Positions 18,046 through 26,241 of a DNA stretch of 59,813 nucleotides are shown here, piece after piece. How positions within the stretch are numbered: the stretch's first letter is position 1; every line of letters begins with the position of its first letter. Where the stretch lies: the NCBI GenBank assembly GCA_937959275.1, contig CALGLU010000038.1, positions 1 through 59,813 on the forward strand, in the 5' to 3' direction. The notes under the pieces were generated by a model. That model was not told the origin of the DNA. It did not search any database and saw nothing but the letters and a program-made list of their open reading frames with translations. The position numbers and the translations under genes were made by a program. The DNA is from an uncultured Saprospiraceae bacterium (lineage in GTDB: Bacteria; Bacteroidota; Bacteroidia; Chitinophagales; Saprospiraceae).

Positions 18046-19241
18046 AATGTAATTTTAGTTTTATTGACGCCATGATAAATCTTGTATTGGTTTGATAGGA
18101 TTTTGATAAAGCCTTTTGCCTCATCAGCTGTCCAGCCCTTATTCATCTCACCATATTGTCCAAATTCGCTTCTCATCAAATCATGTGGGGAGTCAATGCC
18201 ATTTAATAAAAATTGATATGGCTTAAGTGTGATGTGCACATCACCAGTCACCGTGTCTTGTGTGTCTTCTATAAATCGTTCCATATTTCTCATCACAGGA
18301 TCTAGAAATTGGCCTTCGTGTAACATCATGCCGTACCAGTCAGCGAGTTGCTGTTTCCAATGGTTTTGCCATTTTGATAAGACGTGTTTTTCTAAGAGGT
18401 GATGTGCTTTGATTAGAATCATAGAGGCTGCAGCTTCAAATCCGACGCGGCCTTTAATACCAATGATGGTGTCACCGACGTGAGTATCGCGACCTATGCC
18501 ATAGCCAGAGGCGATGGATTCGAGTTTTTTAATTAGCTCAATGGGATGATCGAATGTGTTGCCATTCAATGCAGAGACCTCACCTTGTGTGAAGGACACG
18601 GTAATGTTTTCAGATCCTTCTTTTGACACTTGAGTCGGGTAGGCTGATTCGGGCAATGCTTGGTCAGAGGTTAAGGTTTCTTTGCCACCCACTGATGTAC
18701 CCCAGATGCCAACATTGATGGAGTAATTCTTTTTTTGTTCGCTCCAGATCACACCGTGCTTTGCCAGATAATCGACTTCTTCTTGGCGCGATAGGGAATT
18801 GTCGCGTATCGGAGTAATGATCTCTATATCAGGAGCTAAGGCTTGAAACATGAGGTCAAATCTGATTTGGTCATTACCAGCTCCAGTACTACCATGAGCT
18901 ACATGGGTAGCGCCAATGTCTTGACAGTAATTTAATATCGCAAGGGCTTGAAACGCTCGTTCAGAACTCACTGACAGAGGATATGTATTATTCCTTAGGA
19001 CGTTACCAAACAATAGATATTTGAGACATTTTTCATAATAGGGTTTGCTGATATCGATGCATTTGTAATTCGAAGCACCCAGCGATAAAGCGCGTTCTTC
19101 AATTTCTTTTTTTTCTGGCCCAAGAAAGCCTCCTGTATCTATGGTTACCGCATCTATATCATAGCCCTGTTCTTTGAGGTAGGGTATACAAAAGGAAGTA
19201 TCTAATCCTCCGCTATAAGCTAACACCAATTTTTTACTCAT
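18042..19241 (-). CDS. argG: Argininosuccinate synthase
   Basis: A 399-residue ligase joining citrulline and aspartate with ATP hydrolysis to AMP and pyrophosphate. The PP-loop is LAYSGGLDTSFCIPYL near the N-terminus; other blocks are HGSTGAGNDQIRFDL (aspartate/citrulline site) and GRVGFEAAAS. The ~400-residue length fits most bacterial type enzymes, although the C-terminal part is somewhat divergent. It starts inside the upstream GNAT gene (8-bp overlap) and ends with a 4-bp overlap onto argC, making it the second gene of the operon. Confidence 0.95.
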   Translation of the reverse strand: MSKKLVLAYSGGLDTSFCIPYLKEQGYDIDAVTIDTGGFLGPEKKEIEERALSLGASNYKCIDISKPYYEKCLKYLLFGNVLRNNTYPLSVSSERAFQALAILNYCQDIGATHVAHGSTGAGNDQIRFDLMFQALAPDIEIITPIRDNSLSRQEEVDYLAKHGVIWSEQKKNYSINVGIWGTSVGGKETLTSDQALPESAYPTQVSKEGSENITVSFTQGEVSALNGNTFDHPIELIKKLESIASGYGIGRDTHVGDTIIGIKGRVGFEAAASMILIKAHHLLEKHVLSKWQNHWKQQLADWYGMMLHEGQFLDPVMRNMERFIEDTQDTVTGDVHITLKPYQFLLNGIDSPHDLMRSEFGQYGEMNKGWTADEAKGFIKILSNQYKIYHGVNKTKITL

Positions 19242-19869
19242 GATTTTTATTTCCTTTTAATTTTTTCTTGGCTTCTTTGATGGCCTTTTTAATTGCTTTT
19301 TTCTCTTCCTTTTTACGTTCTTTTAAGGCAAGCTTTTCTTTTTTTGATGGAGCTAGCATGGCCGTACACAGACACATTTTTCGCTCATTCTTTTGTAGAA
19401 TCTCGTAATTGTTACAACTAGAGCAACCATTCCAAAATTCGTCATCTTGAGTGAGTTGTTTGAAAGATACCGGTTTGTATCCCAGTTCGCTATTGATACC
19501 CATGACAATGTCACTGGTTGTGATACCGAATAGCTTTGCGTCGGGGTAATTGTTTCTAGCGAGAGCGACAGCCTTTTTCTTAATTTTTGTTGCCAGTCCT
19601 TGGCCCCTAAAATCTGACTTTACGATTAAGCCAGAATTAGACACATACTCTTCACTACTGAAGGTTTCGACATAGCAAAAGCCAGCAAGTTTACCATCTG
19701 CTGTTGTCGCAATGATGGCGTTACCTTGCTTCATTTTTTTTGAAATGTATGCTGGTTTTCGGAGAGCGATCCCCATCCCTCGTTCTTGAGCGGAGAGCTT
19801 ATATAACTCAGAAATCTGCTCTGCATATGTTATATCAGCTTCAGTCGCCGTGTGTATCTCGAATTTCAT
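19234..19869 (-). CDS. GNAT acyltransferase leading the arginine operon (candidate N-acylglutamate synthase)
   Basis: A 211-residue protein with a GNAT fold in residues 1-140; the acyl-CoA pyrophosphate loop is VKSDFRGQGLATKIK (R88 to A93). Residues 149-168 carry a CxxC ... CxC cluster (C149, C152, C166, C168) that could bind zinc or another metal. The tail from about 175 is almost entirely Lys, Glu and Ala and should form a charged helix. It is the first gene of the operon and overlaps argG by 8 bp. No argA, argJ or separate NAGS is visible here, so it may supply the acyl group to glutamate; this is an inference from position. An alternative is a regulatory or protein-acetylating role. Confidence 0.8.
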   Translation of the reverse strand: MKFEIHTATEADITYAEQISELYKLSAQERGMGIALRKPAYISKKMKQGNAIIATTADGKLAGFCYVETFSSEEYVSNSGLIVKSDFRGQGLATKIKKKAVALARNNYPDAKLFGITTSDIVMGINSELGYKPVSFKQLTQDDEFWNGCSSCNNYEILQKNERKMCLCTAMLAPSKKEKLALKERKKEEKKAIKKAIKEAKKKLKGNKNHE

Positions 19870-19991
19870 TAACTTTTTTTGTGAATTGTGAATATGTGAC
19901 AGAGTGCGTAACTCCGCTTAAAGAACAAAGTAATTAGGCCTGGGCGGCCCTAAATCTTCTGCAAGTATGTCTAAAATATAAATTCACATTC

Positions 19992-19999
19992 CAAAGATA
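19992..19999 (-). promoter_or_regulatory. Possible -7 element of the arginine operon
   Basis: TATCTTTG on the minus strand matches TAnnTTTG and lies 122 bp upstream of the GNAT ATG. No TTG occurs at the expected -33 spacing, and the long leader is unusual, so this is only a candidate. No clear ARG-box palindrome was recognised between it and the start. Confidence 0.3.
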
Positions 20000-20072
20000 A
20001 TCATTTTTGAGAATCTAGGCTTTATTTTGAATGATAATATGGAGTCAAAGCAAGTCTTGCTTGGTAGTTAGA

Positions 20073-21464
20073 TCAGCCTTTATAATTAACAATCCCCATA
20101 ATCGTCTGTTGATTTATCCGAGATGCTGTTGGATAGGCATAGACTTTTTCTATAAAGTCATGTAGACATATATCCGAAGTAGTCGCTAGATGTAGTTCTT
20201 GCATGATGTCGCCTGCATGGGGAGCAATGATTGAGCCGCCCAATATTTTTCGTCTTGATTTTATGCGATCATTGGATACGAGTAATGTCATGTGTCCATA
20301 GGTATAGTCTGCTGTGATCGCTCGATCATCATGCCCAAAATCCTGATCTTGTCTCCAGTAATTGATCTTGTGTTCCTTGAGGTACGCCTCTGTATACCCG
20401 AAGCTGGCAACTTCTGGATCCGTAAATGTTACCCAAGACAAGCCTTTCAGACTATGTTTCTTTTTGATAAGACTTGATAAATTATGCCTGAGTAAGTTGA
20501 CATGTTTTTCGGCGCCATGTGAGAATTGATACATGCCCGCAGCGTCACCGACTACATAGACGCTGCTGTTTGAAGTCTGCAAATAATCATTGATGATGAT
20601 CTTTCCTTTTTCAGTTTCTTGGATTCCAGCGGCTGCTACTTTAAGTGATGCGTGGTTGAGGCCGCGCCCAATTGCCATAAGCGCCAGATCGAATTGGATT
20701 GTTTGTCCTTGTTTGGATGTTCTATTTTCTACCTCAGCTGTCTTCGAATCACTAAATCGTTTTAGATCTGTATCATTGATGATTTGGATACCTTCCTCAA
20801 TGAGACGAGTTTTCAGAATCTCACTGATTTCAGGTCGTTCTTTTGATAATATGGTGGCTGCACGATCAACTACTGTTACCTCCGACCCAAGCCGATTAAA
20901 TGCTTGTGCCATTTCACAACCAATTGGTCCACCACCAACGACAAGTAATCTGTCTGGCAATTCCTTTAAGTCGTAAAATAAAGTTTCATTATTAAGATGC
21001 TGCACAGTATCGATGCCATCAAAGGGGATATGCCTAGGATGTGATCCCGTACAGATAAAGATCTTATCTCCTTGATATTGCTCACCATTGACATCTACTG
21101 TGTTTTCATTTTTAAAATGAGCTTCACCGATGACGAGATTAACTCCATTCGATCTCAAGTAGTCAGCACTTTCATGAGCTCTTATGATACTTTGCTTGTC
21201 ATGGACATAAGTCATGACTTTTCCAAAATCAGCTTTGCCAGTTGTCTCTAATCCAAAGGCTTCTGCTTTCTTCGCGCCATGAAAATATTTGGCTACATGG
21301 ATCAGGGCCTTGCTGGGGACACAACCATAATTTAAGCAATCTCCACCAATGTTGGCTTCATCTTTATCGATCAATAAGGTATTCCATCCCAAATCTTGAG
21401 CCATACCCAAGCAACCCAATCCCGCCGAGCCAGCACCAATAATTATAGCATCAAATGTTTTCAT
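20073..21464 (-). CDS. FAD-dependent pyridine nucleotide-disulfide oxidoreductase (MerA/Lpd-like)
   Basis: A 463-residue flavoprotein disulfide reductase. It has the FAD Rossmann motif IIIGAGSAGLGCLG, the redox-active pair C43/C48 in GGDCLNYGCVPSKAL, an NAD(P)H motif VVGGGPIGCEMAQAF and the second FAD motif VYVVGDAAGMYQFSHGAEK. In lipoamide dehydrogenase a C-terminal His-Glu dyad (HxHPTxSE type) completes catalysis. Here the matching stretch is YAYPTASRINQ, lacking both residues, so it is not a standard Lpd. Together with the GDCLN motif this points to the MerA-like group without the mercuric-reductase C-terminal cysteines. The disulfide substrate is unknown. It is monocistronic. Confidence 0.85.
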   Translation of the reverse strand: MKTFDAIIIGAGSAGLGCLGMAQDLGWNTLLIDKDEANIGGDCLNYGCVPSKALIHVAKYFHGAKKAEAFGLETTGKADFGKVMTYVHDKQSIIRAHESADYLRSNGVNLVIGEAHFKNENTVDVNGEQYQGDKIFICTGSHPRHIPFDGIDTVQHLNNETLFYDLKELPDRLLVVGGGPIGCEMAQAFNRLGSEVTVVDRAATILSKERPEISEILKTRLIEEGIQIINDTDLKRFSDSKTAEVENRTSKQGQTIQFDLALMAIGRGLNHASLKVAAAGIQETEKGKIIINDYLQTSNSSVYVVGDAAGMYQFSHGAEKHVNLLRHNLSSLIKKKHSLKGLSWVTFTDPEVASFGYTEAYLKEHKINYWRQDQDFGHDDRAITADYTYGHMTLLVSNDRIKSRRKILGGSIIAPHAGDIMQELHLATTSDICLHDFIEKVYAYPTASRINQQTIMGIVNYKG

Positions 21465-21660
21465 AGACGCAAATTACTAAAGACAATAGTTAATTGGGAG
21501 CTTTTAAAGTCTATGTTTAATGGCTGTCGGAACGCAGACCTTAATTGAATGCTTAAAACAGTTGTTCTTAGTTACAATTGATAGTTGCAAGTGGATCTTT
21601 GAACCATATAGAAGGATAGATACATAGAATAAATATAAGGTATAGTTTATTTAGATCCCG

Positions 21661-21716
21661 CACTCAACACTCAACACTCAACACTCAACACTCAACACTC
21701 AATACTCAACACTCAA
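21661..21716. repeat. Tandem heptamer repeat (CACTCAA)8
   Basis: Eight consecutive copies of CACTCAA, the seventh with a C-to-T change, end 8 bp before the patatin stop codon. It is a short microsatellite prone to slippage, without coding role. Confidence 0.9.
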
Positions 21717-21724
21717 AACGATTT

Positions 21725-22630
21725 TCAAAAGCCTGTCTTCTTCTTACCATACTTGATCTTGGCATATTCATAGCCTTCTTGCCACCAAGCTTTCATCTGG
21801 GCTGGATCAAATAGAAATGAATGTTCAGTCAATTCTCTTGGTGAGAATATGAAATTCACTTTGACATCATCATTGTAGATGCTTTCTAGATGACCAATTA
21901 GGATGTCATGTCTCCCGAGTTGATAATTCATGAATTGCATACATCGGAGTAACACATCAAAGGCATTGCGAGTCGGGGCTTTTACGACGTGGTGATGGCG
22001 CGGAGCTAATACAATCACATCAATGACTTTAGCGCCAAGGTTGATGGCTTCTTCGATGGGGATATAATTACCAAAGCCACCATCGGCGTATTCAAAGCCA
22101 TTTTTTTCTACGATACTCATGAACGGTACAAAGCTAGTCGATGCCCACATCCACTCACAAAAATCTTCGTAGGTACAATCTTTGGCGTATTTATATTCAA
22201 CCTTGTTTGTGCTCAGATTAGAGACTGTGACGATAACATGCTTGCCTGAGTGTTGAATTTTATAAAAATCTTCCTCCGTGACAACGTTTTTAATCGTTTT
22301 TAATAGATTCTTATGTTCACCAAAGGTCTTCTTCTTTTTTAAAAACATCATCACTGTATTCAAATGATTGATAGATGTTTTTATGTTGCCATGCTTATCT
22401 TTTTTTGTGGTAAATGGACAGTGGTTATAGATATCATCTTGTGATACATTGGTATAAACATTTTTTATTTTGTCTATTTCGCCTATAGAAATATGAGGTA
22501 CAAGTAGACTTCCAGTCGATGTACCGATAAATATATCGTATTCTCTACCTAAATCGTTGACTAAATGTTGGCTGACACCTCCTGCAAACGCACCTTTTGA
22601 TCCTCCTCCTGATATAACTAATGCCCTCAT
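21725..22630 (-). CDS. Patatin-like phospholipase
   Basis: A 301-residue protein of the patatin family, serine lipid acyl hydrolases with a Ser-Asp dyad. The oxyanion loop is SGGGSKGAFAGGV (residues 7-19), the nucleophile is S38 in IGTSTGS, and the catalytic aspartate is D183 in YADGGFGNYIP. There is no signal peptide, so it is a cytoplasmic or peripherally membrane-bound enzyme. Length is typical for stand-alone bacterial patatins. The family includes virulence phospholipases and house-keeping lipases; no clue picks one here. It is divergent from the TPR gene with 106 bp between the starts. Confidence 0.88.
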   Translation of the reverse strand: MRALVISGGGSKGAFAGGVSQHLVNDLGREYDIFIGTSTGSLLVPHISIGEIDKIKNVYTNVSQDDIYNHCPFTTKKDKHGNIKTSINHLNTVMMFLKKKKTFGEHKNLLKTIKNVVTEEDFYKIQHSGKHVIVTVSNLSTNKVEYKYAKDCTYEDFCEWMWASTSFVPFMSIVEKNGFEYADGGFGNYIPIEEAINLGAKVIDVIVLAPRHHHVVKAPTRNAFDVLLRCMQFMNYQLGRHDILIGHLESIYNDDVKVNFIFSPRELTEHSFLFDPAQMKAWWQEGYEYAKIKYGKKKTGF

Positions 22631-22736
22631 CGACTATCTTTATCTAATAATTATCAAATTTCGCTTTATAAAGTGAATCTTGGCTACAATGTAGTATAAA
22701 AACCTTTATTTTACCTTTAGACGTATTGAGAAGAAT

Positions 22737-25028
22737 ATGGAAACACAATTTCAACATAATAGTACAGTTTCTGATCTAAAGGATCGAAAGCTTGTACAAT
22801 ATATTGGAGCATACATTGCTTTGGGCTTTGGTATTGTACAATTTGCAATGCTTGCTGAAGAGCGATATGATTGGCCGGGTTCATTCGTTGATAAAATCGT
22901 CATCTTTTTAGTGGTCTTATTGCCTGCTATCATTGTATTCACGTATAACCACGGTAAACCTGGACCCGATGTTTGGAAGCCCTTTGAAAAGGTATTCATT
23001 CCGTTGAACATCATAATTGCTCTGCTTGCAGCTATCTTCAGCTTTAATAATTCAGCGCCGCAGTCAGAAATTGTGACCCTTGTGGATGAAGATGGTTCAG
23101 AAGTCGAGCATGTGATCCCAACTAAAGAATATAGTCAGCGGGTAACGGTGTTACCATTTAATCCGGGAGAAAATGTGGGTCGAGATGAGACGCAAGAAAT
23201 GTCATATTTGTTGTCTCTAGATCTCAATCAAGATAGCCGAATATTTGCTAATAACTTATTCAATTTGAAAGAGGATTTACTATCCTATGATCTTGATTTT
23301 GAAAAGGACATCACACAATCCAAGGCTATTCGAATCGCAAGGGATAAACTTTCAGATTATTTTGTCACCGCCGAATTAGGTAAATCTGGGGAGGTTTTTC
23401 AGTTCTCTCCAACGGTCTTTAATACGAATACCGGAGATGTTTTTTATGAGGTAACACTTGAAGGTGAAACGCCTTACGATTTAATTGATGACTTTTCTAA
23501 AGTGCTAAATGAAAAACTATACCCAGATGGTAATAGTGAATTTGCATTTACTGATTTGCCAGCTTATGAAATCATATCACCGAATAGGGACGTCGTCAAA
23601 TCCTATGTGCAAAGTTTGTATATAACAACAATGAATCCTCAACTCATGCCGAATGCCCTTCAGATTATAACCAAGGCAATTGAGGATGATGAGACATGTG
23701 CATTATGTTATGAACAACTATCTAATATTCAGTCATCCTTAAACATAGATGGTGCTGTAGAGACGTATCACAAAGCAATAAATTATGCGGATGCATTACC
23801 TGAAAGTATACAATATCGGATGAAGGCGTATTCATATATGATGGATCAAGAATGGGATAAATTTGATCGGGTAGCTGAACGGTGGATGACATTATTTCCG
23901 GCAGAATATTCTCCATATTCATTGTTGTACTCATATCATATGAGCCGGTTCAGAGTTGATGAAGCCAAGGCAATATGTGAGAAGGGACTTGAATATGGCC
24001 ATAAATCGATGCTGTTAAAGCTCGCTGATTTACAAATCTTGACAAATGATTTAGAAGATGCAAAACAATCTATTCAAGAGTATGGTCAATTGTTTCCTCA
24101 TAAAGCTGATGAGTTATTAACACTAGGAGATGTCTTTCTCAAGCAAGGCAAAATACAAGATGCTATCGACCATTTTGAGACTATATTGATTGCAAATCCA
24201 AAAAATATTAATGCTGCAGTTAAAACAGCAAATGCTTACTCGCGATTAGGTCAAATAGAAAAAGAACTCAACATATTAAGTGAAGCTTTAGAAGTCGGGA
24301 AAACCTATGCTGATAGCATCCAAATATATGATGGATTTAAGGCTCATTATATCAGTTACGGTAATGAAGATATGTTTATGAATACGGTTAAATTCCAAAA
24401 TAAACTAAATGAAAGTCAATATCCTCCCGTTATGATAAAAATGTTTGATATAAATATTAATACCACTCATTACGTAGATTTTAATAATCAAGATCATGTA
24501 GCTGAGCTTTTTGATCAAGCGATAGATATGGTGGATTCATCTCAAAAAGGTTCTTTGGAGTGTATCAAAAAGTTTAATCTGTCGATTCACACAAAAACTC
24601 TTGTAGAATTTCAAGAGTCTCTTCAGGATTGTGGTGACATGATAAAATTAAATATGGGCAATGGAGGCGAGTTTCAAATTCAAGGCTTTGAGGCCGTGAT
24701 GAAGCAAGATTATGATACGGCTATAAAATCCTTTAATGATTTAGCTACGGCTTCTGGAGTTGAAATAGATCAATTGTGGAATATTGTGATTGAGTATTAT
24801 CACAAAGCAAATCGGCATAGTGAAGGATTGGAAATCATAGATCGTGTGTTGGTCAGAAATCCGGAAAACCCAAAGGCAAACTATTACAAGGCTCTCCTAT
24901 TAAATCATACGAATGATATTGATGAGTCAAAAAAGTATTTGGAAAAGGCTCTAAATGCTTGGGAAGGTGCGTCACCTAATTATAAATATTATCGAGATGC
25001 AGTTGCTCTATCAGAACAAATGTCTTAG
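22737..25028 (+). CDS. Membrane-anchored tetratricopeptide repeat protein
   Basis: A 763-residue protein. Three hydrophobic segments (about 20-40, 50-69, 85-105) anchor it in the inner membrane. Residues ~130-260 contain RVTVLPFNPGE, like the TolB/FlgO-type domain between the membrane part and the TPRs in adenylate-cyclase or CadC-like sensors. TPR-type repeats fill the remainder, for example LLTLGDVFLKQGKIQDAIDH and IIDRVLVRNPENPKANYYK. This looks like the sensory/scaffold half of a cyclase- or HTH-TPR protein with no effector domain left at the N-terminus. A TonB-C-like gene follows after 29 bp, so they probably form an operon. No function assigned. Confidence 0.75.
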   Translation: METQFQHNSTVSDLKDRKLVQYIGAYIALGFGIVQFAMLAEERYDWPGSFVDKIVIFLVVLLPAIIVFTYNHGKPGPDVWKPFEKVFIPLNIIIALLAAIFSFNNSAPQSEIVTLVDEDGSEVEHVIPTKEYSQRVTVLPFNPGENVGRDETQEMSYLLSLDLNQDSRIFANNLFNLKEDLLSYDLDFEKDITQSKAIRIARDKLSDYFVTAELGKSGEVFQFSPTVFNTNTGDVFYEVTLEGETPYDLIDDFSKVLNEKLYPDGNSEFAFTDLPAYEIISPNRDVVKSYVQSLYITTMNPQLMPNALQIITKAIEDDETCALCYEQLSNIQSSLNIDGAVETYHKAINYADALPESIQYRMKAYSYMMDQEWDKFDRVAERWMTLFPAEYSPYSLLYSYHMSRFRVDEAKAICEKGLEYGHKSMLLKLADLQILTNDLEDAKQSIQEYGQLFPHKADELLTLGDVFLKQGKIQDAIDHFETILIANPKNINAAVKTANAYSRLGQIEKELNILSEALEVGKTYADSIQIYDGFKAHYISYGNEDMFMNTVKFQNKLNESQYPPVMIKMFDININTTHYVDFNNQDHVAELFDQAIDMVDSSQKGSLECIKKFNLSIHTKTLVEFQESLQDCGDMIKLNMGNGGEFQIQGFEAVMKQDYDTAIKSFNDLATASGVEIDQLWNIVIEYYHKANRHSEGLEIIDRVLVRNPENPKANYYKALLLNHTNDIDESKKYLEKALNAWEGASPNYKYYRDAVALSEQMS

Positions 25029-25057
25029 CATGCTTAAATCGAGAAATAGACTAGAAC

Positions 25058-25546
25058 ATGGATAAAGAAAGCAGAGATAATAAGTTTATCCGTAAGCCTA
25101 TCTATCCAGGAGGAGATAAAGCGTATAAGGCCTTCATAGCTTCTAATTTAGTCTATCCAGAAGAAGCCAAGAAACACAAAGTAACTGGGCAGGTCAGACT
25201 AAAATACGGCATCAATTTTAAAGGGGAAGTCACAGAGGTGAAAGTATTGTCTTCCCTGGGTTATGGATGTGACGAAGAAGCGATACGTATTGTCAAATTA
25301 TTGAAATTTGATGTGCCCAAAGGGCCACGAAAAATAAGAGTTTTATTTCATCGCACAGTTCGGATAAGCTTCAAATTTACTGTTGAAAAGAAGCCTAAAA
25401 AACCAGCCAAAAAGCCTGTCTCAAAACCTAATGCAAGCCAATCACCAGCAGTAACTTACAGCTACGTGGCAGTCAAGTCTACAAAGCCTAAACCTGCTCA
25501 TCCTCAAAAAGAGAATACGTATCAATATACGATAAAGATAAAATGA
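25058..25546 (+). CDS. TonB C-terminal-domain protein, soluble and with inverted layout
   Basis: A 162-residue protein whose first ~100 residues match a TonB C-terminal domain: KPIYPGGDKAYKAFIASNL, VYPEEAKKHKVTGQVRLKY, GEVTEVKVLSSLGYGCDEEA and IRIVKLLKF. In normal TonB this domain is last, after a membrane helix and a Pro-rich periplasmic spacer. Here no membrane helix or signal peptide is present, and the Lys/Pro-rich segment (KKPKKPAKKPVSKP and onward) follows the domain. It therefore cannot work as an ordinary ExbBD-coupled TonB. It may be a binding module for the TPR membrane protein encoded 29 bp upstream. This is inference. Confidence 0.75.
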   Translation: MDKESRDNKFIRKPIYPGGDKAYKAFIASNLVYPEEAKKHKVTGQVRLKYGINFKGEVTEVKVLSSLGYGCDEEAIRIVKLLKFDVPKGPRKIRVLFHRTVRISFKFTVEKKPKKPAKKPVSKPNASQSPAVTYSYVAVKSTKPKPAHPQKENTYQYTIKIK

Positions 25547-25754
25547 TACTATAATTAAGATCTGGTTAGTTTTATGGTAATTGATGTAATTACCTATTCT
25601 TTTTAAGAAAGCATCTTGAAAGCAGAGCCGAGTCATGATAAGATCAATATTGCGTTTTTGAAGTAAGATGATTCAGAATTAATTGCATTCATAATAGTAA
25701 GAACACCACACAGCCAAACGGAATAACCTACATGACATCGCCTTGCTTTTAACG
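25547..25754. other. Intergenic region upstream of the LuxR-type gene
   Basis: Two hundred bases with no gene, tRNA-like fold or clear terminator seen. The regulatory repeats begin immediately after. Confidence 0.4.
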
Positions 25755-25841
25755 AAAGGATAATTTACCATTGAATCCAATTACTCAAAAGGATAACCGT
25801 TCACTCATCCAGTCCTACCGTTCACTCGTTTTCTAGATTTG
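25755..25841 (+). promoter_or_regulatory. Promoter of the LuxR-type gene with two pairs of direct repeats
   Basis: TAGATTTG at 25834-25841 matches the -7 TAnnTTTG element, giving a start near 25848 and a leader of about 43 nt. No -33 TTG is present. Instead, ACCGTTCACTC occurs twice, at 25796-25806 and 25817-25827, exactly 21 bp apart (two helical turns), the second copy ending 6 bp before the -7 element. AAAGGATAA occurs at 25755-25763 and 25788-25796, 33 bp apart (three turns). The spacing suggests operator sites of an activator replacing the -33 contact. The regulator is not identified; autoregulation by the LuxR-type protein is possible. Confidence 0.5.
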
Positions 25842-25890
25842 GCATCAAGATCAGTAATATATTAGGGATGTAATTATTAAAAAACACATT

Positions 25891-26148
25891 ATGACTAACA
25901 CTATTGAAAACATGCCAATGCAGAGGAATATTTGTCTTCCATCAAGTCGAGAGATTGAGGTTTTGAATCTCATTGCCTTCGAGTTTACCTCCAAGGAAAT
26001 TGCAGACACCTTGTATATCAGTCGAGAGACTGTAAACACACACCGTAGAAATTTGATGTCAAAATTGAGAGTTAAGAATGTTGCGGGCTTAATTCGAAGT
26101 GCCTTCGAGCACAACATCTTGCCAATGCCTTTGATTAATGTTGCATAG
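25891..26148 (+). CDS. Stand-alone LuxR/GerE-type helix-turn-helix regulator
   Basis: An 85-residue DNA-binding protein that is nearly only a GerE domain: LPSSREIEVLNLIAFEFTSK, EIADTLYISRETVNTHRRNL and MSKLRVKNVAGLIRSAFE. The T-V-N-x-H recognition helix is well conserved. In NarL-type regulators this domain follows a receiver; here there is none, so phosphorylation control is not possible within the protein. It may bind DNA constitutively, as with GerE itself, or respond to protein partners. It is 57-93 bp upstream of a large sensor kinase in the same direction and probably co-transcribed with it. A promoter with two sets of direct repeats lies upstream. Confidence 0.85.
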   Translation: MTNTIENMPMQRNICLPSSREIEVLNLIAFEFTSKEIADTLYISRETVNTHRRNLMSKLRVKNVAGLIRSAFEHNILPMPLINVA

Positions 26149-26241
26149 CACTCAATGATTGCAGTGCAAGTGTCTTTTCAAAGGATTACCTTTACAAAAA
26201 AGTAGATCATCAAAAAAGCGACTCCATATAGTATTTGTTTT

